Origin: Bradyrhizobium sp. ARR65
Lineage (GTDB): Bacteria > Pseudomonadota > Alphaproteobacteria > Rhizobiales > Xanthobacteraceae
DNA: 64,000 nt
Assembly: GCF_000472385.1 (NCBI RefSeq)
Contig: NZ_AWZU01000012.1
Location: 119,006-183,005, forward strand
Direction: 5' to 3'
Every line of letters starts with the position of its first letter. The stretch's first letter is position 1. The translations under genes were made by a program, and so were the position numbers. Of this stretch, positions 17,289 to 25,700 are shown one piece after another. The notes under the pieces are model-generated. The model saw only the letters and a list, made by a program, of their open reading frames with translations, did no database searches and was not told the origin of the DNA.

Positions 17289-17525
17289 TTAGACCAGACC
17301 GGCACCGATGCGATGGGCGAGCTTGGCGAGCATTTCGGCCGTCCAGGCCGGTCCATGCGTATGCACCATGCGGGGGAGCGCCTCGCTCATGAGAGCGAAC
17401 GCCAATGTCTCGCTGGAAATGCCTTCGCGCTCTGCGTGCCGGAGGGCGCCTTGGACATGGGTGCGAGCTTCCGCGAAGCCAGAGGCAAGCTTGTTCTCGT
17501 CAGGCTCGTTCGGAGCTGAAAACAT
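17289..17525 (-). CDS. small conserved hypothetical protein
   Basis: 78 aa from the ATG at 17525, with GGAGG 9 nt upstream. Predicted all-helical: ASGFAEARTHVQGALRHAERE followed by LAFALMSEALPRMVHTHGPAW and a final helix. No domain or signal peptide recognised. It is preceded by a 19-bp inverted repeat about 45 bp upstream, suggesting control by a dimeric repressor. Confidence 0.6.
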   Translation of the reverse strand: MFSAPNEPDENKLASGFAEARTHVQGALRHAEREGISSETLAFALMSEALPRMVHTHGPAWTAEMLAKLAHRIGAGLV

Positions 17526-17570
17526 TGAATCGCGCCTCCGTGCACGGGCGGCAGCACCGCATTGTGCCGC

Positions 17571-17589
17571 TATGTTATAACGTAACATA
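17571..17589. promoter_or_regulatory. 19-bp inverted repeat, candidate repressor operator
   Basis: TATGTTA (17571-17577) and TAACATA (17583-17589) are perfect 7-bp arms around TAACG. It lies 46-64 nt upstream of the 78-aa gene, where a promoter would be. The AT-rich ATGTTA...TAACAT form resembles, from memory, Fur-family (Zur-like) boxes; this is speculative. Confidence 0.45.
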
Positions 17590-17643
17590 TGGCGCGACAA
17601 TGGCCGTTCGTAAACCGCGTCCGGGTTCCGCCGCGAAACGAGA

Positions 17644-17673
17644 AAGCCCGCGCGGTGAGGCGCGGGCTTTTTT
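17644..17673. terminator. rho-independent terminator
   Basis: AAGCCCGCGC (17644-17653) pairs perfectly with GCGCGGGCTT (17660-17669) around GGTGAG, followed by six T on the plus strand. It lies 22 bp past the stop of the minus-strand pit gene, where the minus reading gives only CTTTCTCGTTT. The T-run is better on the plus strand, but no convincing plus-strand gene precedes it, so it may act on both strands. Confidence 0.65.
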
Positions 17674-17694
17674 AAAGACGCGATTGGACACGTC

Positions 17695-19317
17695 TCAGAA
17701 CACGTTGGCGAAAATGAAGTAGAGAAAGCCGGACAACATCATCGCAATGGGCAGCGTCAGCACCCAGGCCATGGCGATATTGCGGATGGTCGACCATTGC
17801 AGCCCCGAGCCGTTCGCCGCCATGGTGCCGGCGATGCCGGAGGAGAGCACATGGGTGGTCGAGACCGGCAGGCCATAGCCGTCGGCCGCTGCGATCGTCG
17901 CCGCCGCGGTGATTTCGGCGCAGGCACCTTGCGCATAGGTGAGGTGGGTCTTGCCGATCTTTTCGCCGACAGTCACCACGATGCGCTTCCAGCCGACCAT
18001 GGTTCCAAGGCCGAGCGCGATCGCGACCGCGATCTTCACCCAGCCCGGAATGAACTTGGTGGCCGCGTCCAGCGAGGCTTTGTAGGCGTTCAGCGTCGCG
18101 ATGTCGGCGGCCGACAGTTCGGCCTCCTTGTCTTTCATCAGGAAGCGCAGCGCTTCGGAGACGAGATACATGTCGTTACGGGTATTGCCGACTGCTTCTG
18201 CCGGGAATTTTGCCAGCGACCCGTATTCGGTGACCTGCTTTGCGATGTCGCGCACCAACACGGCCAATGACGGGAAGGTGCCTTCATTGAGCTCGCGTTG
18301 CGCAACATAGTTGGTCACCGCAGGCCGCGGGTTGCCGAGCACGTTATAGCCGAAGGCCTTCGCTTCGATTACCTTGCTCGCAGCCTCCGAATTGGCGATG
18401 AACTTCTGAACCTGGCTCTCGGGCATCGCGCGGTTCAGTGCATAGGCCGTCGGCACGGTACCGATCAGGATCAGCATGATCAGGCCCATGCCCTTCTGCC
18501 CGTCGTTTGAGCCGTGGAAGAAGCTGACCAGCGTGCAGGTCAGGATCAGGATGCCGCGGATCCACCAGGGCGGTGGCTGGTTGCCGACCGGCTCGGCGAA
18601 CAGCGCATCGGCAGCGCGCTGCAGCACCGCCTTTAGCGCAAACAGCAGGATCGCAGCGAGTGCGAAGCCGAACAGCGGCGACAGCAAGAGCGCCTTGCCG
18701 ATATTAGTGGCCTGCGACCAGTCCACGCCGGAGGTGCCGTCGCGGCCGCGCATCAACGCGTTGGCAATGCCGACGCCGATGATCGAGCCGATCAGGGTGT
18801 GCGAGCTCGAAGCGGGCAGGCCGAGATACCAGGTGCCGACGTTCCAGATGATGGCGGCGATCAACAACGCGAACACCATCGCAAAGCCGGCGCTCGAGCC
18901 GACCTGCAGGATCAGTTCGACCGGCAGCAGCGACACGATACCGAACGCCACCGCGCCGCTTGAGAGCAGCACGCCGAACAGGTTGAACATGCCCGACCAG
19001 ACGACGGCGATATGGGCAGGCAGAGAGCGCGTATAGATGACGGTCGCCACGGCATTGGCCGTGTCATGGAAGCCGTTGACGAATTCAAAACTGAGCGCGA
19101 TCAGAAGCGCGACAAACAACAGGATATACGGCAGGTAGGTCGTGATCCGCGTGCCGGTCGCATCAATATCGACATAAATACTGTAGGCGACGAACAGCAG
19201 GCCAGCCGCGACGACGCCGAGATAAATGACACCTGTCAGCGGATGAAAACCGCGGTCAAGGTCCGGGCCCTTTTTCAGTGCGGGCTGTATCGAACCGGGT
19301 AATGCAACATCGCTCAT
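17695..19317 (-). CDS. pit: inorganic phosphate transporter, Pit family
   Basis: 540 aa from the ATG at 19317, with AGGAGG 8 nt upstream; the frame is open 73 codons further only because it reads through a palindromic repeat. Two PHO4 halves with the family signature FVNGFHDTANAVAT near the N-terminus and GSNDGQKGMGL in the middle, separated by a cytoplasmic loop (EAKAFGYNVL to LSAADIATLNAYK). About ten to twelve membrane segments, ending GLPVSTTHVLSSGIAGTMAA. Low-affinity proton-coupled phosphate (or metal-phosphate) uptake across the inner membrane. A terminator hairpin follows. Confidence 0.93.
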   Translation of the reverse strand: MSDVALPGSIQPALKKGPDLDRGFHPLTGVIYLGVVAAGLLFVAYSIYVDIDATGTRITTYLPYILLFVALLIALSFEFVNGFHDTANAVATVIYTRSLPAHIAVVWSGMFNLFGVLLSSGAVAFGIVSLLPVELILQVGSSAGFAMVFALLIAAIIWNVGTWYLGLPASSSHTLIGSIIGVGIANALMRGRDGTSGVDWSQATNIGKALLLSPLFGFALAAILLFALKAVLQRAADALFAEPVGNQPPPWWIRGILILTCTLVSFFHGSNDGQKGMGLIMLILIGTVPTAYALNRAMPESQVQKFIANSEAASKVIEAKAFGYNVLGNPRPAVTNYVAQRELNEGTFPSLAVLVRDIAKQVTEYGSLAKFPAEAVGNTRNDMYLVSEALRFLMKDKEAELSAADIATLNAYKASLDAATKFIPGWVKIAVAIALGLGTMVGWKRIVVTVGEKIGKTHLTYAQGACAEITAAATIAAADGYGLPVSTTHVLSSGIAGTMAANGSGLQWSTIRNIAMAWVLTLPIAMMLSGFLYFIFANVF

Positions 19318-19433
19318 GTTTAAGCCTCCTGTCCCCGACGGGTGAGGATTTTGCGCGATGCATGTGACACGCGGTTGAAAAGGGGGAGGGGAAGCGCCGG
19401 CCACTCGCGTCTGCGCGCGCCGGCCCGTTGTTC

Positions 19434-19551
19434 CGTCATTCCGGGGGCGCCTCGAAGGAGCGAACCCGGAATCCAGAGGTTGTGGCGCGAGGGTCTGAGA
19501 GTTGCGGCGCGAGATTCCGGGTTCGATGCTTCGCATCGCCCCGGAATGACG
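19434..19551. repeat. palindromic dispersed repeat, CGTCATTCCGGGG family (copy A)
   Basis: Ends CGTCATTCCGGGG and CCCCGGAATGACG pair over 13 bp; inside are GAACCCGGAATC and GATTCCGGGTTC, so it folds into a long nested hairpin. Related copies are at 25297 (inside dnaE2), 26249 and 30552. It lies between pit and udgX. Confidence 0.85.
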
Positions 19552-19590
19552 TGCAGAACTTGCGCAGTGCTGCGGGCGATGAGCGAGAGT

Positions 19591-20220
19591 CTACGCCGCG
19601 CGCGCCGATTTTCGCATCAATGCGGCCGCGATTTTCAGGTCGTCGACAAAGCGCGCATATTCGCGCCGCCGGGCGTCCTCATCGGGCAACCTGAGCAGAT
19701 AGGACGGATGAACCGTCACCAGCGCCTTGGGTCCCTCCGGAAGATCGATCACGCGGCCGCGATTTTTATTGATGGGAGTGATCTTGCCGAACACGCATTG
19801 CGCGGCGGTGGCGCCCATCGCCACCACGAGCTCAGGCTTGAGCAGGTCCAGTTCGCGTTCATACCATTGCCGGCATGCCTTGATCTCCGGCGTATTCGGC
19901 TTCTGATGCAGGCGGATCTTGCCACGGGGGACGAATTTGAAATGTTTGACGGCGTTGGTGACGTAGGTCTTCTTGCGATCGACGCCGGCTTCTTCCAACG
20001 CGCGGTCGAGCATTGCGCCGGCCGGTCCGACGAAGGGGTGACCGGCGAGATCTTCCTTGTCGCCGGGCTGTTCGCCGACCAGCACGACTTGCGCGTGCGC
20101 AGGTCCCTCGCCGAACACGGTTTGGGTGGCGTGTTTCCACAAATCGCAGGCGCGGCAGCCCGCCGCCTCCTCACGCAGGGCGGAAAGGCTGGCGCTGGAG
20201 GTGCGTGAGGTGGGGGTCAT
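19591..20220 (-). CDS. udgX: UdgX-type uracil-DNA glycosylase
   Basis: 209 aa from the ATG at 20220 with GGAG 6 nt upstream. Superfamily motif A GEQPG (49-53) with DKEDLAGHPFVGPAG, and motif B HPSYLLR near the C-terminus. Cys22, Cys25, Cys116 and Cys142 can hold the 4Fe-4S cluster of family 4-like glycosylases. The loop specific to UdgX, KRRIH in mycobacteria, is KIRLH here (101-105), keeping the His that forms the covalent bond to the abasic sugar. It removes uracil from DNA and may stay cross-linked. Divergent from imuA, sharing the region with the LexA box. Confidence 0.88.
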   Translation of the reverse strand: MTPTSRTSSASLSALREEAAGCRACDLWKHATQTVFGEGPAHAQVVLVGEQPGDKEDLAGHPFVGPAGAMLDRALEEAGVDRKKTYVTNAVKHFKFVPRGKIRLHQKPNTPEIKACRQWYERELDLLKPELVVAMGATAAQCVFGKITPINKNRGRVIDLPEGPKALVTVHPSYLLRLPDEDARRREYARFVDDLKIAAALMRKSARAA

Positions 20221-20359
20221 GGCGATCTCCGCTTGCTTGTGGTCGCCGCAGAGGCCAATGCGGGCGGGGGTGCAATGTTCCCCAGATCCTATTGGGATAC
20301 CTGGCGAAAAACTTGGATCAACCCCGATTGACTCTGCGGGCGTTGTTAGCTTTATATTA

Positions 20360-20374
20360 GAACATAGCATGAAC
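20360..20374. promoter_or_regulatory. LexA (SOS) box
   Basis: GAAC-ATAGCAT-GAAC is an exact match to the alphaproteobacterial LexA consensus GAAC-N7-GAAC. It lies 71 bp before the imuA start and 140 bp before the udgX start on the other strand. imuA-imuB-dnaE2 cassettes are classic SOS targets. Control of udgX by the same box is possible. Confidence 0.9.
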
Positions 20375-20444
20375 AAATAAGGCAGATCCTGGTTCTCTTA
20401 ACGAGAGCCAGTGAGGCCAACCCTCTCTTGAAGGAAGCGACGCC

Positions 20445-21251
20445 ATGACAAGCGCACGCACAAGCGCGCTTGCGACTTTGCGCGGCTGTATCGAACGCAT
20501 CGAGACGCATGGCGGCGTCCATGCGTTGCAGCGAACCATGCTCGGTCATGCTGAGGTGGATGCGGTGCTGCAGGGCGGGCTCGCCAAGGGCGCGGTGCAT
20601 GAGGTGTTTTGCGAAGGCGGCCGGCAGAGCGCGGCAGCGACGGGATTTGTCGCCGGCCTGGCTGCGCGGGTCGCGCCGCGCCGGCCGCTGGTCTGGGTGC
20701 GGCAGGATTTTTCCGAACGCGAGACCGGCGCGCTGTCGATGAGCGGGCTGGCCGAACTCGGCCTCGATCCGCGTCGTCTGGTGACGGTGCGTGCGCCCGA
20801 TGTCGAGAACGCCTTGCGCACCGCCGCCGATGCGCTCGCCTGCGATGCGGTGGGGGCCGTGGTGCTGGAGGTCTGGGGCGAGACGCGGCAGCTCGATCTT
20901 GTGGCCAGCCGCAAGCTGACGCTGGCGGCGCAAGGCGCCGGCGTCACTGGCCTTCTGCTGCGAATGGCGGCTGCGCCCATCCCCTCCACAGCGGAAACAC
21001 GATGGATCGTGCGCGCAGGGCCCTCGCCGCCCGCATCTCCCTGGCAGGGATGGGGCGCGCCGCTGTTCGACGTGGAACTTGTCCGCAACCGTCATGGCCC
21101 ACTCGGGCGATGGATCATGGAATGGAAATGTGATGAGTGCCTTTTCAGCGAACCCTCGGCGGATACTCAGCCTGTGGCTGCCGCGCCTGCCCATCGACCG
21201 CATCAAACGCGAGCTCGCGTTCAAGGCGCTTTCAAGCGAAGATCCGGTTAA
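20445..21251 (+). CDS. imuA: ImuA, RecA/SulA-like mutasome accessory protein
   Basis: 268 aa, AAGGAAG upstream. RecA-like fold without a true Walker A motif: the GGLAKGAVHEVFCEGG region at residues 44-59 takes its place. Later segments RPLVWVRQDF, LDPRRLVTVRA and GAVVLEVWGET are typical of ImuA. The C-terminal EWKCDECLFSEP end overlaps imuB by 119 nt, a common arrangement in this order. It supports error-prone translesion synthesis with ImuB and DnaE2 and is required for damage-induced mutagenesis in Caulobacter and relatives. First gene of the SOS operon. Confidence 0.9.
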   Translation: MTSARTSALATLRGCIERIETHGGVHALQRTMLGHAEVDAVLQGGLAKGAVHEVFCEGGRQSAAATGFVAGLAARVAPRRPLVWVRQDFSERETGALSMSGLAELGLDPRRLVTVRAPDVENALRTAADALACDAVGAVVLEVWGETRQLDLVASRKLTLAAQGAGVTGLLLRMAAAPIPSTAETRWIVRAGPSPPASPWQGWGAPLFDVELVRNRHGPLGRWIMEWKCDECLFSEPSADTQPVAAAPAHRPHQTRARVQGAFKRRSG

Positions 21252-22746
21252 ACAACAGGGCGGCGACGAGCCCAGTGTCGTCGTCGCCAAAGAGAATAAT
21301 GCGATAAAAATCTATTCGCTCGATGATGCCGCCGCGCGTTTCGGCCTGGACATCGGCCAACCGCTGGCGAATGCCCGCGCCATCTGTCCGCATTTGCGCG
21401 TGTTCGATGCCGATCTGACGGCCGATGCCAAGATACTCAACGACATCGCCGATTGGTGCGATCGTTTCACGCCGCTGGTGGCGCTGGATCCGCCGCATGG
21501 CCTGTTTCTGGATATCACCGGCTGCGCCCACCTGTTCGGCGGCGAGGCCGCGCTGCTCAAGCTGCTCTGCGATCTCCTGACCGCACAGGGCTTCGCGGTG
21601 AGCGCGGCGATCGCCTCGACCTCCATTTGCGCGCGCACCCTGACCCGGCATGTCCATGGCATCATCGTGCCCGACAGCGAGGAGGCACGCGCGGTCGCGC
21701 CTCTGCCGGTCTCCGCGCTCGGCGCAGAGGAGGCCATCACAACGGGCCTGCGCCGCGCGGGCTTGAAGACCATCGGCGATGTGGCTTCGCGTGCGCGTTA
21801 TGAAATCACGGCAAGATTCGGCGCGGCGTTCACGACGCGGCTCGAACAGGCGCTGGGGCAGGGCGATCACCCGATCAGCCCGCGCAAACCGCCGCCGGAT
21901 TACATCGTGGAAAAGCGCTTTGCCGAGCCGATTGCGACCGATACGGCGATTTCCCTGACACTGTCCAGGCTGTCGCAAATGCTCGTGGCCTCGATGGCGC
22001 AGCAGGGCAAGGGCGCACGGCGGCTGGAAGCCTGTTTCTTCCGCACCGATGGCGTGATGCGCGGCATCGTGGTCGATACCGGGCAGGCGGTGACGCGCGC
22101 AGAGGTGATCGACCGCCTGTTTCGCGAGCGGCTCGATGCCTTAAGCGATCCGCTCGATCCCGGCTTCGGCTTCGACCTGATCCGCCTTTGCGCTGGCCGT
22201 ACCGAGATCGTGGTGCAGCAGCAGCACGATCTCGACGCCCATGTGCATGACAATGACGAGCTGGCGGCACTGATCGACCGCATCGCGGCGCGGATCGGCT
22301 CGCGGCGCGTCGTCGTCCATCTGCCGCAGAACACCCACATTCCCGAACGCGCGGTGCTGCCGGTGCCGGCGCAGCAGCATCTGGCTGCCGCTGCGCAAGC
22401 GGCCTGGCAGCCGCGCACCGAGGCCGAGCCTCCCTTGAGGCCTTTGCGGCTGTTCGAACGGCCCGAGGAGATCCAGGTGATCGCACAGGTGCCTGACGGC
22501 CCGCCGGCGCGCTTTGTCTGGCGTCGCGCCGCGCACGCTGTGGTGCGCGCCGAAGGGCCCGAGCGCATCGCCATGGAATGGTGGCGCCCGGAAGGGGCGG
22601 GGCTGACGCGGGATTATTTCCGCGTCGAGGACGAGGCGGGCTTGCGGTTCTGGGTCTATCGCGACGGCCTCTATGATCGCGAGCTTGATCCGAAAACCGG
22701 GCGGCCCGTGCAGCCCGCCTGGTACATGCACGGATTGTTCGCATGA
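21133..22746 (+). CDS. imuB: ImuB, Y-family polymerase-like mutasome hub
   Basis: 537 aa from the ATG at 21133. The Y-family fold is kept (palm, fingers, HhH-like thumb ITTGLRRAGLKTIGDVASRA, little finger), but the catalytic acid positions have been lost: the first palm strand reads ILSLWLPRLPIDRI and the second LFLDITGCAHLFGGE. This agrees with ImuB being inactive as a polymerase and acting as an adaptor between the beta clamp, ImuA and DnaE2. The C-terminal part (PLRPLRLFERPEEI, then WRPEGAGLTRDYF) is the family tail. Overlaps dnaE2 by 4 nt (ATGA). Confidence 0.92.
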   Translation: MSAFSANPRRILSLWLPRLPIDRIKRELAFKALSSEDPVKQQGGDEPSVVVAKENNAIKIYSLDDAAARFGLDIGQPLANARAICPHLRVFDADLTADAKILNDIADWCDRFTPLVALDPPHGLFLDITGCAHLFGGEAALLKLLCDLLTAQGFAVSAAIASTSICARTLTRHVHGIIVPDSEEARAVAPLPVSALGAEEAITTGLRRAGLKTIGDVASRARYEITARFGAAFTTRLEQALGQGDHPISPRKPPPDYIVEKRFAEPIATDTAISLTLSRLSQMLVASMAQQGKGARRLEACFFRTDGVMRGIVVDTGQAVTRAEVIDRLFRERLDALSDPLDPGFGFDLIRLCAGRTEIVVQQQHDLDAHVHDNDELAALIDRIAARIGSRRVVVHLPQNTHIPERAVLPVPAQQHLAAAAQAAWQPRTEAEPPLRPLRLFERPEEIQVIAQVPDGPPARFVWRRAAHAVVRAEGPERIAMEWWRPEGAGLTRDYFRVEDEAGLRFWVYRDGLYDRELDPKTGRPVQPAWYMHGLFA

Positions 22747-25700
22747 AAACGCAGCCTTACGCGGAGATCGGCGCTACCACCAATTTCTCCTTCCTGCGCG
22801 GTGCCTCGCATCCGCAGGAATATATGCATATGGCCGGCGAATATGGCCTCACGGCCATCGGCATTGCCGACCACAATACGCTCGCGGGCATCGTGCGCGC
22901 CTATAGCGAATTGGAGAATCCCGAGCTCAAGCACAAGCCAAAATTCCTGGTCGGCGCGCGCATCGTCTTCATGGACGCTACGCCCGATATTCTCGTTTAT
23001 CCGCGCGACCGCGCCGCTTACGGCCGGCTCTGCCAGTTACTCACCCGTGGCAAGCGCGGCGAGGACGTCGAGAAAGGCGAGTGCCATCTGAGAATGGATG
23101 ATCTCCTCGACTTTGCCGAAGGCCAGCTTCTGGTGCTGACGCTGCCGCATCGGTTCGAGGCGACTGCCGCTCTAAAGCTTCTGAACCGGTTGAAGGAGAC
23201 GCGAGCCGAAGGCGTGTGGCTGGCGGCCAGCCTGCTCTATCGCGGCGACGACCGGCGCCGCCTGGCGCGGCTTTCGCGCCTTTCGCAAACGGCACAGGTG
23301 CCGCTGCTCGCCACCAACGAGGTGCTGTACCATCACCCTGCGCGCCGGCCGCTGCAGGACGTGCTCACCTGCGTGCGCGAGAAAACCACGATCGAGGCGA
23401 TCGGCAGGCGTCTTGAGGCTAATGCGGAGCGGCATTTAAAGCCTGGGGAGGAAATGGCGCGGCTGTTTCGCGACTACCCGCAGGCGATTGAGGAAACCAT
23501 CCGCTTTGCCTGGCGCATCGAATTTTCGCTCGATCAGCTCAAATACCAATATCCCGATGAGCCGGTGCCGCCGGGCAAGACCGCGCAACAGCATCTGGAG
23601 GATCTGACCTGGGCCGGTGCGGCCGCACGTTTTCCCGGCGGCATCAATGACGCCTTGCGCGCGACCTTGCGCAAGGAGCTCGATCTCATCGCCGAGCTCA
23701 ATTACGCGCATTATTTCCTCACCGTGCATGACATCGTGCATTATGCGCGAAGCCAGGGCATTCTGTGCCAGGGCAGGGGATCGGCGGCCAATTCCGCCGT
23801 CTGCTATGTGCTCGGCGTCACCTCGGTCGATCCGACGAAGATCGATCTCTTGTTCGAGCGCTTCATTTCCAAGGAACGGCTGGAGCCGCCCGATATCGAT
23901 GTCGATTTCGAGCATTCGCGGCGCGAGGAGGTGATGCAATATGTCTACCGCCGCTACGGCCGTCACCGCGCGGCCGTGATCGCGACCGTCATTCATTACC
24001 GCCCGCGCAGCGCCATTCGCGACGTCGGCAAGGCGCTGGGACTGACCGAGGACGTCACCTCGCTGCTCGCCGATACCGTCTGGGGAAGCTGGGGCGATGG
24101 CTTATCTGAAGGGCAGGTGCGGCAGGCGGGGCTCCAGCCTGATAATCCGATGATCGAGCGCGCAGTGAAGCTTGCGGCCGAGCTGATCGATTTCCCGCGT
24201 CATCTCTCGCAACATGTCGGCGGTTATGTGCTGACGCAGGATCGACTCGACACCTACGTGCCGATCGGCAATGCCGCGATGGAGGGCCGCACCTTCATCG
24301 AATGGGACAAGGACGATGTCGACGCGCTGCATATGATGAAGGTCGATGTGCTGGCGCTGGGCATGCTGACCTGCATCCGCAAGTGTTTTCATTTGATCGA
24401 GCAGCACAAGGGCGAACATTACGAGCTCGCCACCATCCCGCGTGAGGACGCGCGCGTCTACGACATGCTGTGCAAGGGCGAGTCGCTCGGTGTGTTCCAG
24501 GTCGAAAGCCGCGCCCAGATGAACATGCTGCCGCGCTTGAGGCCACGTGAATTTTACGATCTCGTCATCGAGGTCGCAATCGTGCGGCCCGGACCGATCC
24601 AGGGCGACATGGTCCATCCCTATTTGCGCCGCCGAAACGGGCAGGAGAAGGTGAGCTATCCTTCGCCTGCGCCGGATCGGGGACCGGCGGATGAGCTTTA
24701 CCGGGTGCTGCACAAGACGCTTGGTGTGCCGCTGTTCCAGGAACAGGCGATGCGGATCGCGATCGAGGCCGCGAAATTCTCAGCCGAAGAGGCTAACGGC
24801 CTGCGCCGGTCGATGGCGACCTTTCGCAATCTCGGAACCATCGGCAAATACGAGTCGAAACTGATCGGCAACATGGTCGCGCGCGGCTATTCGGAGGAAT
24901 TCGCCAAGAGCTGCTTCGACCAGATCAAGGGCTTTGGCTCCTATGGTTTTCCGGAGAGCCATGCCGCAAGTTTCGCGCAGCTCGTCTATGTCTCCTCCTG
25001 GCTGAAACGCTTTCATCCCGACGCGTTCTGCTGTGGGCTGTTGAATTCGCAGCCGATGGGATTTTACGCGCCGGCGCAGATCGTCGGCGATGCCCGCAAG
25101 AACGGCGTCGAGGTGCGCGAGGTCGATGTCTCCTACAGTTTCGCGCAGAACACGCTGGAGGAGAGCGACGGCCAATATTGCGCCGTGCGGCTCGGCTTCC
25201 GCCAGATCGACGGCTTCCACTGGATCGATCCGGATGAGCGAAGGTTGAAGGAGATACGATCGTCGTTGCGAGACGGTGCGATGGAAATTTTTTCTCCGTC
25301 ATTCCGGGACGATGCGATTGGCTCCCCACCGTCGTTCCGGGGCTCGCGAAGCGAGAACCCGGAACCTCGAGATTCCGGGTTCGATGCTGTCGCATCGTCC
25401 CGGAATGACGAAGAGGAGGAAGCAGACGACTGGGCCGACCGCATCGTCAAGGCCCGCGCGCGCCGGCCTTTCACCTCGCTGGAAGATTTCGCCCGCGACA
25501 CCGGCCTGCCCAAGCGCGCGCTGATCCTGCTTGCGGATGCCGATGCGTTCCGTTCGCTCGGGCTCGATCGCCGCGCGGCGCTGTGGGCGGTGCGGCGGCT
25601 GCCCGACGACGTGCCGCTGCCGCTGTTCGAAAGCGCTGCCGCGCGCGAGCAGCCGGATGAGAGGACGGAAGCCTTGCCGCTGATGCCGCTGCCGGAGCAG

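Noticed and set aside
19318..19536. N-terminal extension of the Pit transporter frame
   Set aside because: The extra 73 codons read through palindromic repeat copy A; AGGAGG stands before the ATG at 19317.
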